Positions 32,531 through 39,714 of a stretch of 43,583 nt of DNA are shown one piece after another. A model generated the notes under the pieces. That model was not told the origin of the DNA and did not search any database. It saw only the letters and a program-made list of their open reading frames with translations. The DNA comes from Bacteroidota bacterium (lineage in GTDB: Bacteria; Bacteroidota; Bacteroidia; Palsa-965). The position numbers and the translations under genes were made by a program. Where the stretch lies: contig JAJTEY010000037.1 in assembly GCA_021299855.1 (NCBI GenBank), forward strand, positions 1-43,583, written 5' to 3'. Numbering within the stretch: the stretch's first letter is position 1; the number at the start of each line of letters is the position of its first letter.

Positions 32531-34134
32531 TCGCGGAAACGAGGCCAGATGTTCTCCTGAAATTTAAATATTATACGACGCAGGAAATAATGGTGAATTA
32601 AAATAACACCATAAATAACTAACGTGAAATTTCCTGTGAACCATGAGCTGGTTGAGTATCCCATTAATGCCAATACTCCGGCGATAATGGTTGTACGACG
32701 TAACCATTTTGGCCAACGATTGTCTTTTGCCGTTTTAGAATCGTAGTGACGCATGAAATCAACCGCAAATACCGGATTGATAATGTACGCGACCAGCAAG
32801 GATGCGAGCAATGTTATAATTAACGTTATCGGCAAATACACCATGAACTTACCGATGATACCGCTCCAGAATGCCAACGGAATAAATGGAGCCAAGGTGG
32901 TCAGTGTTCCGGATAATACAGGTAGAAATACTTCGCCTGCAGCTAATTTCGCGGCTCGTACAATGCCAATGCCTTTAATACTATCCAACACGATAAAGGC
33001 GATCGCCATGGAAAGCGGTACAGACAACGCCACGAAAAACGCGTTCGTTGCTCCCATGAAAAACATCAATACCACTAACACCAGAATAAATCCGATGATG
33101 ATGGTGTTGATGAGATCGTGCAACGTGATACGTGTATTATCAGACTGGTCGCCCGTAAACGTTACTTTCAAATCAGCCGGCAACTGTTTATTGCCTTGCA
33201 TTTCAGCAACAATTGCGCGAATCTTGTCGGATGCATCAATCAGGTTTTCACCGGCGCGCTTCACAATGTTAAGCGTGATTACGTTTTTCCCGTCAAGACG
33301 CGCGTAGCTTTCCTGTTCTTTGAATCCATCCACAACTTCAGCTACATCTTTCAAGTACACTAGAGCACCTGCTTGTGAACCCACCACAATATTTTTGAGT
33401 TCTTCAACCGAACGGAATTCATTCTTTAAAGCGATGGTTCGTTTCACGCCGTCTGTCGTTACCGTTCCACCCGAAATGGTCATGTTTTCGTATTGAATGG
33501 CGCGTGAAATATCATCCAGCGTTAACTGCGCGGCCTGCATCTTGTACATGTCCACGTTCACCTGAATTTCTCGTTCCAGCGCGCCAATCATATCCACACG
33601 AGTAATCTCTTTCAATCCTTCAACACGATCTTTAACGTTGTCGGCGAAATTTTTCAGTTTCGCGAGATCGTAATCGCCTGCGATATTCACCGCCATAATC
33701 GGCATATCGGAGAAGTTCACCTCAATTACGTCAGGACCGGCTGTTAGACTTTGCGGTAAGTCGCGTTTCGCTTTATCAACGGCATCTTTAACTTTCTGCT
33801 TCGCTGTTTCAACGGAAACGTTCGTATTAAACTCTACGACTACGTTACAGAAATCCTGAATGGAATTGGAAGTAATTTTCTTCACTCCGGAGATCGCTTT
33901 GATCTGCTTTTCCAAGGGTTTCGCTACCAGATTTTCCATGTCGGTAGGAGAGGAGCCGGCATACACGGTAGTTACATAGATGGTTGGAACCACGATGTCC
34001 GGAAACTGCTCCTTCGGAAGTTTCTGGTAGTACAGTATTCCGGCCAGCGATAGGAACACCGTCAAAATATAGATCGATGTTTTATTATCGATGGACCAGC
34101 TGGTCGGTTTAAATTCTTTGATTTTATCTAGCAT
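32365..34134 (-). CDS. RND efflux permease, N-terminal part; lacks TM4 with the proton-relay Asp pair
   Basis: This is the N-terminal half of an RND pump: TM1 (about 24-36), the porter domain with LPKEQFPDIVVPTIYVTTVYAG and IGALEREIQVNVDMYKMQ, then TM2-3 (TIIIGFILVLVVLMFFMG, LSVPLSMAIAFIVLDSI). Family members continue with TM4, carrying a GIVVDDAIVV motif whose two Asp residues conduct protons. Here sequence jumps in frame at about residues 386-390 to KGIGIVRAAKLAAGEVFLPVLSG, removing about 36 residues. The frame is natural to HPYTVLI (about 555) and then becomes nonsense, because the gene continues in another frame at 30905-32530. As written, the pump could not work by the known proton-relay mechanism. 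Confidence 0.8.
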   Translation of the reverse strand: MLDKIKEFKPTSWSIDNKTSIYILTVFLSLAGILYYQKLPKEQFPDIVVPTIYVTTVYAGSSPTDMENLVAKPLEKQIKAISGVKKITSNSIQDFCNVVVEFNTNVSVETAKQKVKDAVDKAKRDLPQSLTAGPDVIEVNFSDMPIMAVNIAGDYDLAKLKNFADNVKDRVEGLKEITRVDMIGALEREIQVNVDMYKMQAAQLTLDDISRAIQYENMTISGGTVTTDGVKRTIALKNEFRSVEELKNIVVGSQAGALVYLKDVAEVVDGFKEQESYARLDGKNVITLNIVKRAGENLIDASDKIRAIVAEMQGNKQLPADLKVTFTGDQSDNTRITLHDLINTIIIGFILVLVVLMFFMGATNAFFVALSVPLSMAIAFIVLDSIKGIGIVRAAKLAAGEVFLPVLSGTLTTLAPFIPLAFWSGIIGKFMVYLPITLIITLLASLLVAYIINPVFAVDFMRHYDSKTAKDNRWPKWLRRTTIIAGVLALMGYSTSSWFTGNFTLVIYGVILIHHYFLRRIIFKFQENIWPRFREWYGRRLTWAIDHPYTVLISTRILKLLLERIRRKQIRLHKSLKNESINLLHPTWT

Positions 34135-34170
34135 AACCCAAAATGTTAAGTGTGATTATAATCAGGGTTA

Positions 34171-35295
34171 TTATTCTTGAATAGTTAAAACATCGCCCGG
34201 AGTAAGGTCTGCGTAGCCTTCCGTAATAACACGATCGCCTTCGGATAAACCTGCAGTAATTTCTGCTTTACCGTTGTAGGTGAAGGTGTAGCTGACATCA
34301 CGTTTTTCCGCTATTGTTTTTCCTCCTGAAGTTGCAGCTACATAAACAAACGTTTTACCGTCAGAGCCTTGCTGAATGGCAGCAAGCGGAACAACTTTAG
34401 CGCTGTCGTTTTTGTAATCCGTAATTTTAATTACGGCGAGCATGTTGGGAACAACATTTTCTTCATTAGGCGCTAAAGCAACTTCTACGTTGAATGTGCG
34501 ATTCAATTTATTGATGATGCGTCCGGCGTGAGTTACTTTGGTCTGAATTGTTTTGTTGTCGGCATCAGGAAGTGTAATCGCTACATCGCTACCGGTGCGG
34601 ACTTTTGAAATATAACCTTCAGCTACTTCACCTTTAGCGCGCAGTTTACCGGTGTTCACAATTTGAATCGTTGTAAATCCGGGACTTGCCATTTCTCCAA
34701 CTTTTAAACCAACAGCATCTACCGTTCCGGCAATAGGAGCTGTTACGCGCGCCATTGCGATTTGTTCTTCGAGCGCAGCAACTTGTTTATTCAACGCCTC
34801 GTATTGTGTTTTGGCCTGAAGGAATTGCAACTCTGTTCCAATTTTCTGATCCCACAAATTCTTTTGGCGATCGTACACTTGTTTAGACAAATCACGCTGT
34901 AATTTCAATGCGGAAAGTTGTTGGTTCATCGCGTCGGTGTCCAGTTCCGCTAGAGTTTGTCCTGCGGCTACTTTGTCTCCTGCCTGAACCAATACGCGCT
35001 TCACCAAGCCCGGCATTTGAGGACCAACACTTACGCTTTCTTCCGCGTCGATGCGCCCCTGAATGTCGATGGAGTGCACAAATGCCGACGGTTGAATAAT
35101 AGTAACACGAACCGGTTTTCCGGCTGCAGTGCTATCGCCTTTTTCTTTACGTAATTCCATTTCCAGCTGCGCAATTTCTTTACGAAGTGCATGGAATTCG
35201 GTGTATTTCTGTTTTAATAATTCTTCTTTAGATCCGGAACCACCGCATGATGCGAGAAGGATGGTTGCGGCTAAAATATAAGATGCAAGTTTCAT
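34171..35295 (-). CDS. RND periplasmic adaptor (membrane fusion lipoprotein)
   Basis: This 374-residue protein has a lipoprotein signal (MKLASYILAATILLASC, Cys17, then GGSGSK) and a helical segment (about 25-55). Lipoyl halves are GLVKRVLVQAGDKVAAGQ and GTVDAVGLKVGEMASPGF, separated by a coiled-coil hairpin (LQRDLSKQVYDRQKNLWDQK). Barrel and membrane-proximal domains end GLSEGDRVITEGYADLTPGD. It would bridge the RND permease and the TolC-like channel encoded immediately upstream. Spacing is 36 bases before the RND start and 27 bases after tolC. The gene itself looks intact, unlike its partners tetR and the RND permease. Confidence 0.9.
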   Translation of the reverse strand: MKLASYILAATILLASCGGSGSKEELLKQKYTEFHALRKEIAQLEMELRKEKGDSTAAGKPVRVTIIQPSAFVHSIDIQGRIDAEESVSVGPQMPGLVKRVLVQAGDKVAAGQTLAELDTDAMNQQLSALKLQRDLSKQVYDRQKNLWDQKIGTELQFLQAKTQYEALNKQVAALEEQIAMARVTAPIAGTVDAVGLKVGEMASPGFTTIQIVNTGKLRAKGEVAEGYISKVRTGSDVAITLPDADNKTIQTKVTHAGRIINKLNRTFNVEVALAPNEENVVPNMLAVIKITDYKNDSAKVVPLAAIQQGSDGKTFVYVAATSGGKTIAEKRDVSYTFTYNGKAEITAGLSEGDRVITEGYADLTPGDVLTIQE

Positions 35296-35322
35296 AAGAG
35301 TTGTTTATTACGGATGCGTGAT

Positions 35323-36681
35323 TTATTTAATGGTCAGGTTGCCCATGGATTTGTCGTAATCCACCTTTGCGGTTACAGCATCGTACAAGGCACTGAAATA
35401 GTTGGTTTGTGCTTCTTTTAAGCTTGTTTCGGCGTTGAGTACTTCGATGTTGGAGCCAACACCTTGTTCATATTTTTTCTTGGTTACATCGTAAACACTT
35501 TGTGCTAACTCCATATTGGCTTTTTGAGCGGCAAGTGTTGCAGCGGCATTCTGAAGTGTTACACGAGCTACGGTTTGCTGCATGTCTATGGTGCGTTGAA
35601 TAAACAACAAATCGTTTTCAGCTTTTGCAATTCCAATTTTAGCTTGTTGAATTCTGTAATGACGCTGTCCTCCGTCGAAAATGGGCAAATTGACTTGTAA
35701 ACCAACAACAGTTATCGGGAACCAGCGCTTGCGTGCGAAGAAATCAAACTCCTGACGAAACGCCTGTGCTTGCAAACTGCCGAATACCGCTATGGTGGGC
35801 AAGTATCCCACACGTTCAGCGCGCATTTGCAGTTGACGGCCGCGCAATTGTAATTCAAGTAATTGGTACTCTACACGATTGCTATACGCGAATTTATTCG
35901 TGAGTTCAATTTCCGGCTGAAATTGCAGATCTGCTATTTTATCTAAAATAACCAGGTTCGCCGATTGGTCCATGCCCATTTGGTATTTAAGCAATACCAG
36001 CGATAAGTCCAGTAAACGCTGCACATTAGCTACTTCTGTGGCTGCGTTATTATAAGTAACGGTTATGCGATCGAAATCTAATTTTTCAACAAACCCATTT
36101 TCGTACAAGGCTTTGGTATCGTCGCGAAGTTTTGCAATACGCGCCAAATTCGCATCAAGTAACTTTTTACGCTCCGCATTAACCATTACCGTGTAGTATG
36201 CTTTGGTAACTTCTGCGGTGGTTTCAATGTTGGTACGCGCTGTGTTTTTCTGTGCCAGATCCTGATACACTTTCGAAGCTTTCACCCCCAAAATGTAGGA
36301 ACCACTGAACACGAGTTGTGATGCGCCGAATGCGGTCGTCGCGTTGTACTTTGTTCCGAACTGCACGGGAATAAAGGCTCCCGGAGGACCTCCGAAAATT
36401 TCGGCAGGAATCAGTGATGTTGGAATGTCTAAGAAGTTTTGTACCTGAAAGGAACCGTCGATTTGCGGAAGACCGATCCCGATGACTTCTTTTACTTTTT
36501 GTGTTGCTGCAAGTTCATCCAACCGCGCGTTAAGCACTGTGGTGTTGTGTTGCAAGGCGTAATCGACACTTTGTTTCAACGTAAAGTTGTAGGTAGCGGT
36601 GTCTTTTTTGTCTTGTGCATTAAGCTGAGCATACGAGGCCAGAAAGGCGATGCTGAGCAGAATACGTGTTGTTGGTTTCAT
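35323..36681 (-). CDS. TolC family outer-membrane efflux channel
   Basis: This 452-residue protein has a signal peptide (residues 1-22, ending LNAQ). It shows the OEP repeat pattern of two long helical hairpins: TLKQSVDYALQHNTTVLNARLDELAATQKV in the first repeat and QTVARVTLQNAAATLAAQKANMELAQSVYDVTKKKYEQGVGS in the second. Beta strands follow (GLQVNLPIFDGGQRHYRIQQAK). It is the trimeric outer-membrane duct of the pump, first structural gene after the TetR regulator and intact. It could also serve the downstream MacAB-like ABC transporter, which has no channel gene of its own. Confidence 0.91.
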   Translation of the reverse strand: MKPTTRILLSIAFLASYAQLNAQDKKDTATYNFTLKQSVDYALQHNTTVLNARLDELAATQKVKEVIGIGLPQIDGSFQVQNFLDIPTSLIPAEIFGGPPGAFIPVQFGTKYNATTAFGASQLVFSGSYILGVKASKVYQDLAQKNTARTNIETTAEVTKAYYTVMVNAERKKLLDANLARIAKLRDDTKALYENGFVEKLDFDRITVTYNNAATEVANVQRLLDLSLVLLKYQMGMDQSANLVILDKIADLQFQPEIELTNKFAYSNRVEYQLLELQLRGRQLQMRAERVGYLPTIAVFGSLQAQAFRQEFDFFARKRWFPITVVGLQVNLPIFDGGQRHYRIQQAKIGIAKAENDLLFIQRTIDMQQTVARVTLQNAAATLAAQKANMELAQSVYDVTKKKYEQGVGSNIEVLNAETSLKEAQTNYFSALYDAVTAKVDYDKSMGNLTIK

Positions 36682-36731
36682 ATAGTTGAGTTTATTGCGG
36701 ATGCTGTTGTGCAGTCGTATTTGAAGTATAA

Positions 36732-36878
36732 TTATTCTTCTTCCGTAATTTGTTTGTGTTTATTAATCAGCTTGTGTCCTTTCAACGTGCAAATCCCGTA
36801 AAGGAAGTGCTCGGTAAACGCGAGTTGCACATCAAGAATTCTGTATTTGTCCGGCGGAAACAAATCGGGGTTAAATGC
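36732..36878 (-). pseudogene. C-terminal remnant of the TetR regulator, in another frame
   Basis: The minus-strand frame from about 36878 reads AFNPDLFPPDKYRILDVQLA and then FTEHFLYGICTLKGHKLINK to a TAA at 36732. I recognise this as the usual C-terminus of TetR regulators beside TolC/adaptor/RND operons in Bacteroidota. It follows the truncated TetR frame directly, shifted by one, and together they give only about 134 residues against about 200 in the family. About 65-95 central residues (much of the ligand-binding domain) are therefore missing at the joint near 36870-36880. Confidence 0.6.
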
Positions 36879-37137
36879 CCATCTTCTTCATGTGCAGAAA
36901 CACTTCCTCAACAACGTTATTTGAAGTTTGAGAAATCTCTGTGAAGTCGCACATGTGTTGTGTCAGATCTTTCGCCAATAGTTCGTGAACGATTTCATCT
37001 TTATCCCGGAAGAATTGATAAATCGTTTTTTTCGACATGGATAAATGTTTGGCAATTTCATCCATGGTGATGCTCTTAATTCCGTATCGGAAGAAGAGTT
37101 CAGCTGCAGCGTGTAGTATTCTTTCTTTTGGTTCCAT
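36871..37137 (-). CDS. TetR family regulator, truncated (DNA-binding N-terminus)
   Basis: The 88-residue frame contains a normal TetR helix-turn-helix: ILHAAAELFFRYGIKSITMD, EIAKHLSMSKKTIYQFFRDK, then EIVHELLAKDL and VVEEVFLHMKKMG, after which it stops. Normal TetR proteins have about 200 residues, and the rest of the ligand-binding domain is absent except for a C-terminal remnant in a different frame (36732-36878). The gene sits directly upstream of tolC and has an excellent promoter overlapped by an inverted repeat. If the sequence is correct, the operon may have lost ligand-controlled repression. Confidence 0.8.
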   Translation of the reverse strand: MEPKERILHAAAELFFRYGIKSITMDEIAKHLSMSKKTIYQFFRDKDEIVHELLAKDLTQHMCDFTEISQTSNNVVEEVFLHMKKMGI

Positions 37138-37150
37138 GGAAAAACGGCGC

Positions 37151-37181
37151 CAAAACTATGGAAACAAAAAACGTTGGCAAA
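37151..37181 (-). promoter_or_regulatory. Promoter of the tetR-tolC-adaptor-RND operon
   Basis: On the minus strand, TTTG (37181-37178), a spacer of exactly 19 bases and TAGTTTTG (37158-37151) match the Bacteroidota consensus TTTG-N19-TAnnTTTG. The ATG of tetR is about 14 bases downstream of the -7 box. Confidence 0.65.
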
Positions 37182-37188
37182 GTTTCCA
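37159..37188. promoter_or_regulatory. Candidate TetR operator (inverted repeat TGGAAAC / GTTTCCA)
   Basis: TGGAAAC (37159-37165) and GTTTCCA (37182-37188) are perfect inverted half-sites 16 bases apart. One abuts the -7 box and the other the -33 box of the tetR promoter, so a bound dimer would block the polymerase. Assignment rests on position and symmetry. Confidence 0.45.
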
Positions 37189-37406
37189 ATTAACTTTTTT
37201 TTGTAAAAAGCAGTTCAAAGGCAATTTTATACGATGTAAATAATTGAAAATCAGGCATAAAAAAAGGAAACTGTAAACACAAAAATATTTTCCGTGTAGG
37301 TACAAGAATAACCTTGTCTTAACACTGCCCGATATGTCGCAGCAATTTCATTAGCCCGCCTCTGCCTAAAAATTCGTTCTTTTGTGCTCTCAAAATCAGC
37401 ATGATT

Positions 37407-38830
37407 ATGGCACACGAACTCGTTAAGGAACTTTTACATGAACGGAATTGGATCGCCCCGCTACAGCGCGCGGATGGGTGCGCAGTGCACGCGGCAACAA
37501 GTATGTGCAGTTTATTCACATTAACGACGGCTCCACCATTAAGAATATTCAGGCGGTTGCGGACACTAACAAATTCGACGAAGAAACTTTGAAGCGCGCC
37601 GGCGCTACGGGCGCTTGTATCGAGGTGAAAGGCATCTTGGTGCAGTCGCAGGGTAAAGGACAATCCATAGAAATTCTTGCAGAAGAAATCACCATTCTTG
37701 GCGATTGCGATCCGGAAGAATATCCCTTGCAAAAACGCGGGCAAGACAGCAAAGACAAAAAGCCGGTAACACTGCCGCTGGAGTTTTTGCGCGAGAAGGC
37801 ACACTTGCGCACGCGCACCAATACATTCGGAGCCATCTTCCGCATTCGTCATCACATGTCGTTCGCTATTCACAAGTTTTTTAACGACCGCAATTTTTTC
37901 AATTTACACACGCCCATCATTACCGGTTCCGATGCGGAAGGCGCAGGAGAAATGTTTCGTGTAACAACGTTGGATCTACACAACTTGCCTAAAACACCGG
38001 AAGGTAAAATCGACTTCGAGCAAGACTTTTTCGGAAAAGAAACCAACCTTACTGTTTCCGGTCAGCTGGAAGGCGAACTGGGCGCTATGGGCCTCGGCCG
38101 TATTTACACATTCGGTCCTACATTCCGTGCCGAAAACTCCAACACACCGCGACATCTGGCCGAATTCTGGATGATTGAACCGGAAGTTGCATTTTACGAC
38201 ATCAACGACAACATGAATCTTGCAGAAGACATGTTGAAATATTTAGTGAACTACGCATTGTCGCATTGCAAGGACGATCTTCAGTTTTTGAACGACACCT
38301 ACGATCAGGAATTGATCGCACGTTTGGAGTCGGTTGTCGATCGTCCTTTCACGCGCGTCAGTTACACGCAAGGCATCGAAATTTTACTTGGCGCCATGAC
38401 TTCCCGCAAGTTCGAATACAAGCCCGAGTGGGGTAAAGATTTGCAAAAGGAACACGAGAACTATTTGGTAGAGCATTTTAACGGTCCCGTTTTTGTTACC
38501 AATTACCCGAAAGACATCAAAGCGTTTTACATGAAACTTAACGACGACGGAACAACCGTTCGCGCTATGGATATTTTGTTTCCATGGATTGGTGAAATCA
38601 TCGGAGGTTCCCAACGTGAAGAAGATCACGATAAGTTATACCGTCGCGTAAAGGAAATGGAAATTCCCGAAGAGTCGTTGTGGTGGTATTTGGAAACCCG
38701 CAAGTTTGGAGCGTGCGAGCATAGCGGCTTTGGGTTAGGTTTCGAACGCTTGATGTTATTCGTTACCGGCATGACCAATATTCGCGATGTTATACCGTTC
38801 CCGCGTACACCGAAAAACGCAGAGTTTTAG
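37407..38830 (+). CDS. asnS: Asparaginyl-tRNA synthetase (single-base frame slip near the N-terminus)
   Basis: This class II synthetase charges tRNA-Asn. The main frame (37448-38830) shows the OB anticodon-binding fold ([24 protein letters not shown]), motif 2 ([20 protein letters not shown]) and motif 3 ([16 protein letters not shown]), with the usual end [10 protein letters not shown]. The likely N-terminus [14 protein letters not shown] starts at the ATG 37407 in a different frame. Adding one T to the TT run at 37448-37449 would read [17 protein letters not shown] and join the two smoothly. Without it, translation would have to start at the TTG 37448 and lose about 14 residues. Because the gene is essential, a sequencing or assembly error is the simplest explanation. 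Confidence 0.9.
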
Positions 38831-38847
38831 TTTGTTATTTGCTTTGT

Positions 38848-38873
38848 CGACTCACGATTTAAATCGTGAGTCG
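38848..38873. repeat. REP-like palindrome 1 (26 bp, perfect)
   Basis: CGACTCACGATTT is followed directly by its exact reverse complement, with no loop. Its core CACGATTTAAATCGTG is shared with palindrome 2 at 39000. The outer pairs differ in compensating fashion (CGACT/AGTCG here). It lies 18 bases after asnS and may also end its transcript. Confidence 0.78.
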
Positions 38874-38952
38874 CGTGAGACGAAGGTAGTGGAAGACAAG
38901 GCAGTTCGTCATGTGATGTTGAAAAGTTGAAGAATTTTTCACGATGCAATAC

Positions 38953-38984
38953 TTGACTTCTAAAAATACACAACCATATATTTG
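38953..38984 (+). promoter_or_regulatory. Possible promoter of the RAYT gene
   Basis: TATATTTG (38977-38984) fits TAnnTTTG, with TTG at 38953-38955 and a 21-base spacer. The predicted start is near 38991, so the mRNA would begin just before the second palindrome and carry it in its leader. Confidence 0.42.
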
Positions 38985-38999
38985 CCGAACATTACGAGC

Positions 39000-39023
39000 A
39001 GCCCACGATTTAAATCGTGGGCT
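39000..39023. repeat. REP-like palindrome 2 (24 bp, perfect)
   Basis: AGCCCACGATTT is followed by its exact reverse complement. It shares the 16-base core with palindrome 1, but the flanking pair is C-G where palindrome 1 has T-A. It lies 64 bases upstream of the IS200-like transposase gene and is followed by TTTTT, so it could also attenuate transcription. Confidence 0.78.
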
Positions 39024-39087
39024 TTTTGATTAAGAAAGTTTAGTTGTACAGTTTCATTTATTTCATTTTACCTTTTAATTTTTTTCT

Positions 39088-39507
39088 ATGTCACATCACC
39101 GAAACAAAGTCGTCATTCACGCTATCTGGACCACACAAGATCGTTGGCCGCTTATCACTCCTGAAATCGAACAAATTATTTATAAAACTATTGTCCAAGA
39201 GTTTCACGAGCTCGAATGTCCCGTTAAAATAATAAATGGAATTCCCGATCACGTACATTGCTTGTTTGAACTTAATCCCAATAAATGTTTAGCACAGGTG
39301 CTTAAACAAGTGAAGGGAAGCTCTTCTCACTTCATTAACCAAGAGCGTCTGACTTCAATCCGTTTTACATGGCAAAAGGGATATGTCGCTTACGCTGTAT
39401 CTCCTTCACAGGTAAAACATGAGTTGGATTATATCGCGAATCAAAAGTCGCTACATGAAAGTGTATGGCTAACAGACGAATTAGAACAACTGCCAATATG
39501 CGCGTAG
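39088..39507 (+). mobile_element. IS200-like / REP-associated tyrosine transposase (RAYT), 139 aa
   Basis: This 139-residue single-domain Y1 (HUH) transposase shows IHAIWTTQDRWPLIT at the start, the metal-binding HUH motif as DHVHCLFEL (His55 and His57), and catalytic Tyr115 in HELDYIANQKSLH. These match the Y1_Tnp family. Upstream lie two perfect palindromes sharing a core, the arrangement expected of a REP-associated transposase rather than a classic IS200 with one hairpin at each end. No second ORF of the TnpB type is present. The C-terminus after the Tyr helix is short, but the gene looks intact. A structured repeat lies 36 bases downstream. Confidence 0.82.
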
Positions 39508-39543
39508 TGGTTAGTGTTGTATTTTTATGTTATTAAATTATTT

Positions 39544-39646
39544 GGGCGTGTCCCTCCCGAAAAAGGGTCGGGTCGGGCTATTCGCTGCAAGTCCTCGTCC
39601 CGAAAGTATTCGGGACTCCGGGCTTTCCGCTGCTATCCCTCACGCG
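39544..39646. repeat. Structured intergenic repeat of about 100 bp (possible ncRNA or non-autonomous mobile element)
   Basis: The segment opens GGGCGTG and closes ATCCCTCACGC, with GCGTG (39546-39550) pairing CACGC (39641-39645). Inside are hairpins CCCGA/TCGGG (39556-39560 with 39568-39572) and GTCCCGAA-AGTA-TTCGGGAC (39597-39616, 8 perfect pairs). Two similar arms follow the hairpins: CGGGCTATTCGCTGCAAG at 39574 and CGGGCTTTCCGCTGCTAT at 39618. From memory, elements of this shape (GGGCGT...TCGGGCT.TTCGCT...ATCCCT.ACGC) recur between genes in many Bacteroidota. Whether it equals a named RNA family such as Flavo-1 cannot be settled here. It lies between the RAYT gene and the 3' end of the AsmA-like gene. 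Confidence 0.6.
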
Positions 39647-39714
39647 GATCTACTTTTCAAAAGAAGCTTTAAATAAGATAATAAACAGTAGTTCAAATAA
39701 AGTAGTCACACCTC

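Noticed and set aside
32753-33307. Plus-strand open frame of 184 codons opposite the RND permease
   Set aside because: Same reason: an antisense frame of conserved RND sequence, rich in Asn, Met and Ile as shadows are.
37319-37873. Minus-strand open frame of 184 codons across the start of asnS
   Set aside because: It overlaps the conserved anticodon-binding domain of asnS and has no recognisable domain or start signal.
38848-39023. The two palindromes as plain terminators of asnS
   Set aside because: Palindrome 1 has no T-run after it, both share a 16-base core with a compensatory change, and a RAYT gene is adjacent; a terminator role may be secondary.
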